IMG/VR virus record: IMGVR_UViG_3300005527_000040
Location: 62,001-126,000 of that record
Direction: 5' to 3' (one strand)
DNA length: 64,000 nucleotides
DNA from: a virus
Shown here piece by piece: positions 1 to 8,600 of the stretch; position 1 is the stretch's first letter; each line of letters begins with the position of its first letter. The position numbers were made by a program, and so were the translations under genes. The notes under the pieces are model-generated. The model made no database searches and was not told the origin of the DNA. It saw only the letters and a list, made by a program, of their open reading frames with translations.

Positions 1-363
1 GATACCCGTGTATGAGGTAGTCAGCTCGACAATCTTTTGTGTCTTGCCGCTGTCCTCGTACCAGATCTCCGACGTAGGAAGGATGCCTGAGTACACCGTC
101 TCTTTGTAGGCTCCGCTGACAAATCCATCGGCGGGACCGTCATCAATAAAATGGATCAGGTCTCGAAGCGCCTTGTGCTGCGCCTCTGTAATGCCGCCCC
201 CAGCACTCCTCGGATTGAAGTTTCCGATAGAGTCGCGCATGACGAAGCTGGTGCCGTCGTAGTTGAGGGCACCATCCTGCGTCGGGCCGATGGCGTTGGT
301 GATGAGGCGGATCTCCTCATCCTCAATTAGCGCACCGGGGCGTCTATCGGGGGTCCTAGGCAC
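1..363 (-). CDS. Virion structural protein, fibre/neck-like (partial, runs off left edge)
   Basis: The frame stays open from a GTG at 361-363 to the window edge, so only the first 121 codons are present. The GTG overlaps the stop codon of the upstream gene (356-358), the coupling used throughout this genome. The visible protein is acidic and then carries LRDLIHFIDDGPADGF and an ILPTSEIWYE segment followed by KTQKIVEL, a pattern I associate with phage tail-fibre or neck proteins. That link is from memory of the family; the reading frame is seen directly. Confidence 0.72.
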   Translation of the reverse strand, partial: MPRTPDRRPGALIEDEEIRLITNAIGPTQDGALNYDGTSFVMRDSIGNFNPRSAGGGITEAQHKALRDLIHFIDDGPADGFVSGAYKETVYSGILPTSEIWYEDSGKTQKIVELTTSYTGI

Positions 364-916
364 GCTTGCTCTTCTTCTTTCGCGGCTCTTCCGGCAAAGG
401 CTCCGGCGGCGCTTGCGCGGCAAGCTCTTCTGCTAAACGACGCTCTTTGATGGAAGCTCCGGGGCGGAGTCCCACGGGGCGCGGACCTTCGTCAGCAACC
501 GGTGCCTCGGCTTCTGCGGCGCGCGCCGCAAGGGCTACCCGAAGGGCCTCGGCTTTCCGTTCCTCGTCGTCCCTAAACTTCTTGACGAGCTGCACCGCCG
601 CTTCCGCGCCGGATACCTTCCCCGTCTGAGCCATGCGATTGTTGTCCGCCTGCATGGTGAGGTTGGTCATCATTTGATGGGCACGCTCAACGTACTTCTT
701 GATGAGCTTTGCCGTCTCAAGATCAAACTTGCCCTCGTCCATCTCGCGGTCGACGTGCTTGGCAAGACCCTCCACGGACTGCGCCGCTTGGCGGAAGGCT
801 TGTGCAGCCCCCTCCAAGCGGTACAGATCCTTGGTTGCGGCTTCTAGGGCGTCGTCAAGACGGCACCCGATCTCGTGTGCCGTCCCGACCTTTACTTGTG
901 CTTTTTCAATGCTCAT
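356..916 (-). CDS. Hypothetical helical protein in the virion gene cluster
   Basis: 186 aa, almost entirely helix-forming, rich in Ala, Glu, Arg and Lys, with a Pro/Ala-rich and then strongly basic C-terminus ending KKKSKRA. No catalytic motif and no membrane segment. It lies 6 nt after the 517-aa fibre-like gene and its stop overlaps the start of the next gene, so it is read with the structural genes. A virion or assembly role is inferred only from position; I do not recognise the family. Confidence 0.72.
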   Translation of the reverse strand: MSIEKAQVKVGTAHEIGCRLDDALEAATKDLYRLEGAAQAFRQAAQSVEGLAKHVDREMDEGKFDLETAKLIKKYVERAHQMMTNLTMQADNNRMAQTGKVSGAEAAVQLVKKFRDDEERKAEALRVALAARAAEAEAPVADEGPRPVGLRPGASIKERRLAEELAAQAPPEPLPEEPRKKKSKRA

Positions 917-922
917 TGGTTA

Positions 923-2476
923 TCAGGGCTGGCGATACGGGATCACGCAGAGCACGTCGCCCAGTTTGACGGAGAACTCAAACTTGAGTTGCGCCGCCGT
1001 CGCAAGGCTGGTGCCGGGGTAGTAGTCGTTGTTTGCTGAAGCATCAGCGCCTGGACGAAGAAGCTCACCGTTGAGGTAAACATCGTAGTCGAGCGTAAAG
1101 CTACCGGTGCTCATGTCCGGCAACGCCGTGTCGAGGTTGCCGTCAGCGAGGCTTACGTCGGCGTCGGCAACGGTAGTGACCGTAACGTTAGAGTACACCT
1201 TTGCGGCGCGATCCTTCGCGTAGGATGCGTTGATCGCAGCGAGGAGGGACACCTCACCAAAGTTCGCCTCAAATGCGTTCCACTCCGCCGTGGTGTCAGA
1301 CAGCTTGATGCCGCTGGTCTGCGCCCACGTCGAGCCGGTCTGGTTACCGTCATCGAGGTACAGCTCACCCGCGCCAAGGATGCGAAGGTCGTTCGTGGTG
1401 GTGCTCTCGATGAGACCCGCCGTCTCACCTACGTTGATGCGCTGACCGCCGGTGTCTACCCGGATGCCCTGGTCGAAGTCGTTGATGACCGCCGACGAGT
1501 CGAAGGTATCGACATCGCCCGACACAAGAAGTGTGGTCGTGCCGCCAGCGCTGCCCTCAGTGATCCGGAAGAGGGTCGCCTCAAGGTCGTCGCGGATCTC
1601 CCAGTAAAGGCCAGCACCCTCGATGTCGAGGATGGCATTGGTGGTGAGGTTGACCGGAGTCGCGCCTTGGTTGTCGTACGCGACCTGGCGCGTCTCAGAC
1701 GACGCCGACGGCACATCAACCTCAGCGCCCTTCAGGAAGTCCTGCTCGGTAAGGTCCTCAAGCGCCTTACGCGTGACGGAGGTGTAGTTGATGACCTTGT
1801 TCTCAACGTCCGCAAACGGAACCGCCTCAAGGTCGTCACCGGTCGCGTTGATGCGCACGAACGAGAGCTGCGCCCGGTTCGGCGTCGTTCCCGTCATTGT
1901 TGAGCCGTCGGTACTCGACTCGGTCTGGAACAACGCGTACACGACGCGGTTGCTCGACAGGACAGGATCACGCGTCGAGGCATCATAGACGCCACAAAGG
2001 TTCTTCGGGCTGATGGCAGTCGACCCGGCTACCTCCGCCAGATCGTGAGCGCCAAACGAAGCGTTGAACGCGGCAACAGTGCCCGTTGTCGTGACCGCAC
2101 CGATGGCCGCCGTCGTATTTGATGGCAGCTCTCCGAGAGCCAGCACGACGAAGTTGTTACCGGCACCCACCGTAACGTCGGTCAGGCTGGCTGTGGTAAC
2201 AAGGACACGCTTACGCTCAAGCGCATGCAGGTCCGTATTCAGGTCGTTGACACCACGCTCTGAGCCGAGGTCAAGCGCCGACGGCGTATTGAGGTCGTCG
2301 TACCATTTACCCGCAAAGTTATTGAGGAGGTTGTGGACCTGCGACCGCAGTGAGTTGAGGTCGTCCTCGATGTTGACCGTGTTGGTCTCGTAGTTCGCCA
2401 GAGACGGGGTGATGTTGTCCGTGTAGGCATCGGACTTACGGATCTGCGTGTCTTGACGAATAAATGTACGGGCCAT
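923..2476 (-). CDS. Fibre-like virion structural protein
   Basis: 517 aa, rich in Thr, Ala, Asp, Asn and Gly with few Lys and little Cys, the composition of beta-rich phage fibre or spike proteins. The N-terminus (MARTFIRQDTQIRKSD, then LNSLRSQVHNLLNNFAGKWYDD around residues 41-62) looks like an attachment or trimerisation region. Near the C-terminus, VYLNGELLRPGADAS is a fibre-module signature, and a related VYYNGMQLEPGALNDY stands in the next gene upstream. The ATG follows a GGAGGAGCC ribosome-binding site. The exact role (tail fibre, whisker or decoration) cannot be settled from sequence alone. Confidence 0.75.
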   Translation of the reverse strand: MARTFIRQDTQIRKSDAYTDNITPSLANYETNTVNIEDDLNSLRSQVHNLLNNFAGKWYDDLNTPSALDLGSERGVNDLNTDLHALERKRVLVTTASLTDVTVGAGNNFVVLALGELPSNTTAAIGAVTTTGTVAAFNASFGAHDLAEVAGSTAISPKNLCGVYDASTRDPVLSSNRVVYALFQTESSTDGSTMTGTTPNRAQLSFVRINATGDDLEAVPFADVENKVINYTSVTRKALEDLTEQDFLKGAEVDVPSASSETRQVAYDNQGATPVNLTTNAILDIEGAGLYWEIRDDLEATLFRITEGSAGGTTTLLVSGDVDTFDSSAVINDFDQGIRVDTGGQRINVGETAGLIESTTTNDLRILGAGELYLDDGNQTGSTWAQTSGIKLSDTTAEWNAFEANFGEVSLLAAINASYAKDRAAKVYSNVTVTTVADADVSLADGNLDTALPDMSTGSFTLDYDVYLNGELLRPGADASANNDYYPGTSLATAAQLKFEFSVKLGDVLCVIPYRQP

Positions 2477-2503
2477 GGCTCCTCCGGAAGAAATGCTAAC
2501 ACA

Positions 2504-3199
2504 TCAGGATGCGGGTTCGAAGTCGATCCAAACCTTGTCTCCGACCTTCGGAGCAAAGGCAAACGTTACGGTGTCGTAGCCCGTGGTGGGACCGCCAGAC
2601 TCTGATGTAGTGTAGTCGTTTAGAGCCCCGGGCTCCAACTGCATCCCGTTGTAGTACACGGACTCTTGGGATGGGCCCGAAGTAACAAACTTTAGCGCCG
2701 AGGCAAAAACAGTGTTTGCTCCGTCAATCGCCCCCGTTAGCTGCTGGCGATGGAGGCGTACGCCGCTGGGGCTAGGCGCAGCCTCAAAAGACGCGAGCGG
2801 CTGAATAAACAGTTCATCGTCGGATGTAGCTACGCCGATCTGCTGAAATGCGTCAGCTCCACCAGTCGGAGGGTAGTTGGCGTCCCCCGGAGCAGCGGGT
2901 TTGCCGTCAGTGCCAACGACGTAAACCCTGCCGGGCTGAAGCCCGCTGTAAACGGTGAACGGCGCGGTGCCATGAAACTGGGCAAAACAAACTGTCGGAG
3001 ACAGTTTCTTGATGATCACCCCAACGGCGGGAATACCGGCGGTGATTGTAGCGGAAGTAACCCCCGCCACACGCCAAAGATTCCCGCTTCGAGGAAGGGT
3101 AATCCGAACAGCCTGACCGACAGAATCACTAGGCGCGCATGTCGCGCGCCTAACGATTCGTTCAGATCTGGGTACGGATGCCGGGTTTGCCTTGTACAT
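2504..3199 (-). CDS. Virion structural protein with fibre-type C-terminal module
   Basis: 231 aa, mostly beta-strand-forming. The last ~60 residues carry VYYNGMQLEPGALNDYTTSE followed by FAFAPKVGDKVWIDF, a compact module also recognisable at the end of the neighbouring 517-aa protein. The middle (LQPGRVYVVGTDGKPAAPGD) resembles surface-exposed virion loops. It lies 27 nt upstream of the 517-aa gene and 3 nt after the 148-aa gene. Probably a virion decoration or fibre protein, by composition and context. Confidence 0.7.
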   Translation of the reverse strand: MYKANPASVPRSERIVRRATCAPSDSVGQAVRITLPRSGNLWRVAGVTSATITAGIPAVGVIIKKLSPTVCFAQFHGTAPFTVYSGLQPGRVYVVGTDGKPAAPGDANYPPTGGADAFQQIGVATSDDELFIQPLASFEAAPSPSGVRLHRQQLTGAIDGANTVFASALKFVTSGPSQESVYYNGMQLEPGALNDYTTSESGGPTTGYDTVTFAFAPKVGDKVWIDFEPAS

Positions 3200-3202
3200 G
3201 GG

Positions 3203-3649
3203 TCAGCACTGCGTCAGGGCAAAGACCCCGTTAGGGTCGAACTCGATGACGTAGTTTACCCCGGTCGGCGGGGTTGTTGGAAAGTCAATGAAGCAGATGA
3301 GGGGGTCGTCGCCCGGCGTAACGTCGCTTCCGCCTATCTGCTTATAGATGATCAGCCCGCTTGGGGCTGCGGACACGCCAGACAACAGCGGGAACACCAC
3401 GCTGTCTGCTCGGCACAGCGCTCGATTACCCGGAAGATCTAGCTGGGCACTCCGGTTAACAATGTTAACTCGCTGGTACGTTCCCCCAGAGACCTCAAAC
3501 CCGAGGATGTCCGCCACGGTAGTCTGGACATGGTTGAACGCGTATACCGATCCAACCAAAAGCCCTCTAAATACGACAGACGGGCTCACCCATCCGAGTG
3601 AGTCCGTCGCCATCAAGAGCTTAGCGTTGGCGTATACAGCGGAGGACAC
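3203..3649 (-). CDS. Small virion structural protein
   Basis: 148 aa, no signal peptide or membrane segment, predicted all-beta by eye. The order (a short N-terminal VYANAKLLMATDSLGW, a central hydrophobic strand region, and a C-terminal YVIEFDPNGVFAL) matches a class of small phage structural proteins coded beside fibre genes. It lies tightly between the 231-aa fibre-type gene and a 78-aa helical gene in one leftward operon. Specific function unknown. Confidence 0.65.
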   Translation of the reverse strand: MSSAVYANAKLLMATDSLGWVSPSVVFRGLLVGSVYAFNHVQTTVADILGFEVSGGTYQRVNIVNRSAQLDLPGNRALCRADSVVFPLLSGVSAAPSGLIIYKQIGGSDVTPGDDPLICFIDFPTTPPTGVNYVIEFDPNGVFALTQC

Positions 3650-3653
3650 GGGA

Positions 3654-3890
3654 TTACGCGGGTGTCCCGGCTAGAAAGCTGTTGATGTCATCGATGACCA
3701 GCACGCGCGCCTCAGTTGTATTGCTACGAGCTAGGCGTTCTGATCCCGTTCGTCCACGAAGAACCGACTTCGCGAACGTTACCTCGTCGTCGATCCGTTT
3801 AATTTCTCGCTCGTGCCAGTCGTCTAGCGCAGACTTTAGCTCATCGAGGAGAGCATTTCTTGCCTCTACAGACGCTTGAGAGTCCGGCAT
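3654..3890 (-). CDS. Hypothetical small helical protein
   Basis: 78 aa, charged and helical, with no Cys and no known motif. It starts 2 nt after the stop of the sigma-like gene and ends 4 nt before the next structural gene, so it belongs to the same transcript. I do not recognise it; it could be an assembly chaperone or a partner of the sigma-like protein, but only the neighbourhood suggests this. Confidence 0.6.
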   Translation of the reverse strand: MPDSQASVEARNALLDELKSALDDWHEREIKRIDDEVTFAKSVLRGRTGSERLARSNTTEARVLVIDDINSFLAGTPA

Positions 3891-3892
3891 TG

Positions 3893-4711
3893 CTATTCCT
3901 TCTTAAGCACAGGGCCAATGATTCGCTCTACGCGCGTTTTTAGGTCATAGGCTCGGTGCGGCGGGATGCCCATCTTCTTTGCGATCTGCTGCGGAGTAAG
4001 CTGAGAGTCGCCCGCGGCGGGAAGATGAAACTCCGCGTACTGCCGTTCTTCCGGAGACATTTTGCTCTTCATAAGGAGAAATGCGTCCCGAGGAGACGCT
4101 ACGTCTAGCTCCTCAGTAAGGTCTGTCCCCATGTGCGTATGCACTTCCGGAGAAAATCCCGTCTTTAGTTCCTTGATCCTCTTGATAGACATTCCTGGCA
4201 GCTTTTGCTGAAGCTCCAGAGCCGTGGGCTCTCGCCCGTAAAGATCAACAAACTCGTTTCGAGCGTTAGAAAACTCGCTGTATCGTCCGATGTTTTCTTT
4301 GCTCATGTAAAGTGCGTTTCTGTTCTGGGCTACAAAGTCAGAAACGCGCTGAAAGTTGTTGTTGATGTGTGTGCTCAGCTGTGTCTTCTTTGCCGGATCG
4401 TAAGTCTGAATGGCTCTTACGGTTGCGTTGCGAAGCTCGTTCTTCATCGAGTCATAGGGGATCGCTCCGCCTAAGCTCTTCATGCGCTTGTTCGCCTCCC
4501 TAGAGATCATTGGATCAAGAGAAGTGAGAAGCGGCTCTAGGTGCTCAGGGGTCCTCCCACCTTCGTGCCACGTACGCCACTGGTCTAGTTCCTGCCCTCG
4601 CCTAGACCGCAGCTCCGCATAGCGCTCCTTGGCTTGACGCTGCCGAGCCTCGGTCATGGCGCCCACGGCGGACGCTGACTCCTTGATGAACTCGTCAATC
4701 GGCTGATTCAC
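3893..4711 (-). CDS. Sigma-70-family-like transcription factor
   Basis: 272 aa. Residues ~60-130 read like sigma region 2: a helix with many charged residues, then ATVRAIQTYDPAKKTQLSTH followed by an aromatic and Asn-rich helix, recalling the 'A..FDP.+G.+FSTYA' core of sigma factors. Residues 154-185 (DLYGREPTALELQQKL) match the region 3 'PT..ELA..L' pattern. The last ~55 residues (MSPEER, then LTPQQIAKKMGIPPHRAYD) form a region-4-type helix-turn-helix. The start is GTG with GGAGG five bases upstream, and CCTATCAG lies directly before it. Families of this type direct RNA polymerase to phage promoters; here that is inferred. It could instead be a structural protein with a chance match, since it sits among virion genes. 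Confidence 0.6.
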   Translation of the reverse strand: MNQPIDEFIKESASAVGAMTEARQRQAKERYAELRSRRGQELDQWRTWHEGGRTPEHLEPLLTSLDPMISREANKRMKSLGGAIPYDSMKNELRNATVRAIQTYDPAKKTQLSTHINNNFQRVSDFVAQNRNALYMSKENIGRYSEFSNARNEFVDLYGREPTALELQQKLPGMSIKRIKELKTGFSPEVHTHMGTDLTEELDVASPRDAFLLMKSKMSPEERQYAEFHLPAAGDSQLTPQQIAKKMGIPPHRAYDLKTRVERIIGPVLKKE

Positions 4712-4726
4712 AGGGTCCTCCGCAAG

Positions 4727-4734
4727 CTGATAGG
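4727..4734 (-). promoter_or_regulatory. CCTATCAG element before the sigma-like gene
   Basis: On the minus strand the octamer ends 15 nt before the GTG of the sigma-like gene and is followed by CTTGC-GGAGG. It belongs to the set of about 17 near-identical elements placed just upstream of genes and may make the sigma gene self-activating. Confidence 0.6.
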
Positions 4735-5124
4735 CTAGAGCCCGGTGTTCATTGGACCAACGCCAGACAGCCCTTGGGGTTGGGTAGCCGGTGTGTTCTT
4801 GCGTAAGGCGTTCTTTGGAGAAATATCGGGGTTGATTACCCCATCTACAGGCTTTACCGACTTTACGCCCGGAGCCTGAAGCGTCGGCTTGCCCACGCGA
4901 GGAGCAGGCATGGTGCCGGGAACGCCTTTTTGAGACACAAACTTGCCCACGCTTTGAGAGGGGCTTGCTGGCATCTTAAGAGACATCGCGATCTTCGCAA
5001 AGAAGGGGGCTAGGATGTCCTCCGCAATCTTGTGCTTCCTTTTCTTGTGACGCGCGTTGACCCGCTTTCCGCTCTCGTAAAGGTACTTGACAGTCGTTGG
5101 CGTCATGATCCTTTCAACGCCCAT
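4735..5124 (-). CDS. Hypothetical basic protein
   Basis: 129 aa, basic N-terminal half (NARHKKRKHK around residues 23-32) and a Pro/Gly/Lys-rich, probably disordered C-terminus. The first ATG at 5122-5124 has AGGAG upstream; an internal Met at codon 7 (5106) also has an acceptable site. It overlaps the end of the 163-aa gene by 11 nt. Possibly a nucleic-acid-binding virion component, an inference from charge only. Confidence 0.6.
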   Translation of the reverse strand: MGVERIMTPTTVKYLYESGKRVNARHKKRKHKIAEDILAPFFAKIAMSLKMPASPSQSVGKFVSQKGVPGTMPAPRVGKPTLQAPGVKSVKPVDGVINPDISPKNALRKNTPATQPQGLSGVGPMNTGL

Positions 5125-5605
5125 TTGAGTGCTCCTGAACGTAGCGTTTTACTGTTTTTTGATCTTCGCCGCGATCAATCATTTCGCGAATTGCCTGGAT
5201 AGCAGATCCGCTAAGTGCTCCACGGGTAACGTTCTTCCCTAGGTCTCCGCCGGTAAGCTGCTTTGTGACTCCCTGCATCGCGCCAGCACGACCGCCTTGG
5301 ATTAAGCCCTTAACCCCCTCGCCTGCGGCAGCCACAAGAGGGTAGGCAACCGTCATTACCCCGGTGGTTTTTGCGTAACGACCAAGCGTTTTCTTCTTGG
5401 ATAGCCGCTTAGCTGCGTCCAGAGCTTCATCGTCGCTGATCTCCTCAGCAGCAAGCTTTAGCTCTTCAAAAAACGCAGACCAAGCCGGTCCTAAGCTGGC
5501 TTTCTTTGCGTGACTCATGTGTCGCCTTCCCGCGCCGTGCATACGGTCGATAAGCGTCTGGGCAGAAATGCTTGGGCTTCCGGACCGCGGTACAAACGTC
5601 GGCAT
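5114..5605 (-). CDS. Hypothetical protein with a central hydrophobic segment
   Basis: 163 aa. The N-terminal half is charged and contains AWSAFFEELKLAAEE; the middle has a Gly/Ala-rich hydrophobic stretch (VMTVAYPLVAAAGEGVKGL, residues ~83-101) that could insert in a membrane or form a helical hairpin. Similar hydrophobic patches occur in the tape-measure-like and 1,477-aa proteins of this phage. It lies between the hub-like gene and the 129-aa gene on the same strand. Function not recognised. Confidence 0.62.
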   Translation of the reverse strand: MPTFVPRSGSPSISAQTLIDRMHGAGRRHMSHAKKASLGPAWSAFFEELKLAAEEISDDEALDAAKRLSKKKTLGRYAKTTGVMTVAYPLVAAAGEGVKGLIQGGRAGAMQGVTKQLTGGDLGKNVTRGALSGSAIQAIREMIDRGEDQKTVKRYVQEHSNGR

Positions 5606-5627
5606 GGTTTCCGATTGTACGACAGAC

Positions 5628-8600
5628 TCAGCCTAGAACGCCACAGGTAGCAAACATGGTGTAAAGGTACCGAAGCACCGCCACCCGTTTTTCCTTTCTG
5701 GTGTCTAGGCGAGCTGAAATAGCCTGGTCCCGCCTAGCCCGTGTTGCCTCAGCCCCCGTAGTCTCATCTGGATCCCGAATAGTTAGCCCAAGGATCGTTT
5801 GCGGGCGAGTGCCGTCGCCCGGCCCGATGATTCTTCGCAGATCATCAAAGTCTCCAAACGCTCGCGAGTGGAACCCCTCCACTCCTTGAGTCACAGAACC
5901 ATCATCTGCAATCTGAAGGTTGGCCGTGCCAAACAGATCCACCATTGAGGCGATTGGGCGCCAAGTATACGCCTTGATAAACTGGTGAACGTCAAACTGG
6001 TTTAGCTTGACGAGGCTGTAGATTCGCACCAGCTCTTCAGTAGCTTCGCTGATGACACTCCGCTCTTGAGATCCCAAAATAGCGGATCTTACGACGCGGT
6101 CCTCTGTGGTTGGCGGAGTTCCGGCTGGCCCAAGGATCTCTCCCTCTGCCACAGCAGGTTCTGACGTACCTGGTTGGGGACCAGACGCTGCCGGGTCGTT
6201 AAACTCTCCACGCGCCAACGAGCTGATTAGCGTAGAGAACTCCTCGTTCATGGTTACACGAAGGGTTCTATCTACTCCATCGGCTGGCGTTGCCGCTCCT
6301 GGGTCTGCCCGAGAAGAGTCAGCGCTTCCGGCTACTACGCGAAGTGGGTCTGTGATAGCGCCTACGCTAAAGAAGTAAGCGTACAGGCCGCCTACCTGCT
6401 CAGACCGCCACTGATCCCCGTACCACGGCGGGAAGGTAAGAACCTCGGGGGGCAGGTTAACCGACTCACGCCGGTACGCCCCTAGGTTTTCTACAATCCG
6501 GTACGCGCGGAAAGTAACGAGGGTTTCTGTAGTTACAGATCCACCGCTTCCCGCTGACGCTGACGCATCCCACGGTGCACGGTTTACCGTAGAAGAATTG
6601 TAGAGCCCCCCGGCGCCTACGTAGGCTACGACCTCCGGGCCGTAGTTAGCCGCAGGCTGCTCTATTCCAACACGAACGCGCGTGCCACGGCGAGCCCGTC
6701 CTCGGAATGCAACGTCGTCAATGTAGAGCGGAACAGTGCGGTCAGAAGCTCTGCGGCTTGCTGGAGGCAGCGCCGTGCTGCCAGCCAAAACAGTTGTTCC
6801 GGTAGCACCGGTGGTCCCTGCGGCACCGGTGCCGGGGGTACTGCTAGGCCCACTAGTCTCCGTTCGGCGCGCGGTTCTTGCCCGAGCTACCCTCCGCAGG
6901 AACTCAGAGGTGATATCTCTAACCTCTACAATCGTTCCACCCCGAAACCCGACCCCCCCAACCTGCGGCGGGCGTAAGGCCCCAACTTCTGTGACTACCC
7001 GAACGTTGCGGTTTCTTCGGCCTGTTGTTCCTACGTTATCGCCAAGAAACTCCGTGCGCTCACTTGTTGTCCGGGCGTACGACATCTGAATCTGCGTCGT
7101 GCCCCCAGACTGAGTGTCCAGACTATGGGAGATAAGCTCTGGCGTTCCTAGGTAATGCGTATTGGGCCGAGCTTCCAATACGTCAGAAAGCACCTCGTAG
7201 ATTCGGGCGCTTTCCGCGGCCAGCCTTGCGTCTAGCTCAGCTTGCGGAACGCCTGACCGAATGATGCCCTCACCGTCTGCAATCGCTTCTGCAAGACGCG
7301 CGGCTACCGCTGAAGAGTAGGTACTCTCGCGAAGAGAGTCGGTGGGCAAGTACCGGTCAATAACCAGCATGGGAAAGCCCAGCACGCAGTACGGGTTGAA
7401 CTTTCCCGCAAGCTGTAGCTGTCGGCTTTGGAACCGCTGCTGGAAAAAGATGAAGTTGCAGGCTAGCTGGGCATAGCCAAGCCGAACGTTCTCGACATCG
7501 TAGTAACCCCCTCGCAGTGCGTGAAGGTTTAGGTCGCTCATGCGCTCAAACGCTGGAATGATCCCTGTGTAAAGTTCGTGATCCATGAGATCACGGCGAA
7601 TATGCAGGGGATAGTCGGCGTTTGTAAGCTCCGGGTCCCGCGCAGTAACCGGCGGACGCGTACCAGACCGCGCCCCCGACAACCTTGACGGAGCCATGTA
7701 AAAGCCGTCAAACAGAATATCGCTGCCAAAGAACGCAGAGTGCGTCCGAAGCAAGAGGCGAGAAGTCTCCTGCATGTAGTTACGGCTGTAGCTAAAGTTG
7801 CTGTACAGCTCGGGGAAGATGACGTTGCACCGGGGAGGTGCAACCATCCAAGCATTGGGGCGGTAGATCTGAGTAAGTAGCCTAGGCGGAGGATCAGGCT
7901 GCTGGGTAGTGCGCTGGATCCTGCGGCGAACGCTTGCGCGCAAGACGTCTTCCATAAGCCCAATGATCTCGTCAAGGATACGAGATACGTCGCTGGAGGT
8001 TGGGCTTGTGTTGACGGGGAGAACCCGGCGGTCTCCCGGGACGCGAAGCATTGAGCCAATGCCCCCGGTGCGCCCTCCCCACCGCTCTGACGCAGTCTCA
8101 AAGTTCGCAGCGACTGTCGGTATCCCCCAGAAGTCTGTCAGAGGACTTCCCGCCCGCCCTCGGCCGACCGCGCGAGCTAGGCGCGACGCACGAACACACA
8201 CCCTGTTCTGGTTTAGCAACTCTGCGCGGAGTCCACCTCGGAGGTTGCTCTCACGCAAAGCATCATCCGCGGTGTTACAGCGAGCTAGGCGCTCTTTTAG
8301 GTCTAGCGCCCTGCTCTTTACCCGATCCGCGATCCTAGCAAGCGGGGCGGTTTCCTCGTCTTGGTCAATGGTGTGCGTTTCGTAGCGAGGAATGTTGGGA
8401 TCGTAAAGCGGCGGAATATACCGGGGCGAGGTGATCGGAATAATCTCGTGAAAGATGTAGCGCTGAAGCGCTAGCAGGATTTGCCTGATGGATACAAGGC
8501 GGCCAAGCCCGGCTAGATTCCGACGAAATAGCGAGCCAAAGCCGTTGGCCCGCATGAGGCGCTGCTCATCCCGGTTTGTGTAAGGGCTTGCTCCCACCAT

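Noticed and set aside
2750-3442. A 230-aa open frame on the plus strand
   Set aside because: It lies opposite two virion genes, is Arg/Ser-rich without a domain pattern, and lacks a ribosome-binding site; GC-rich antisense frames are common here.
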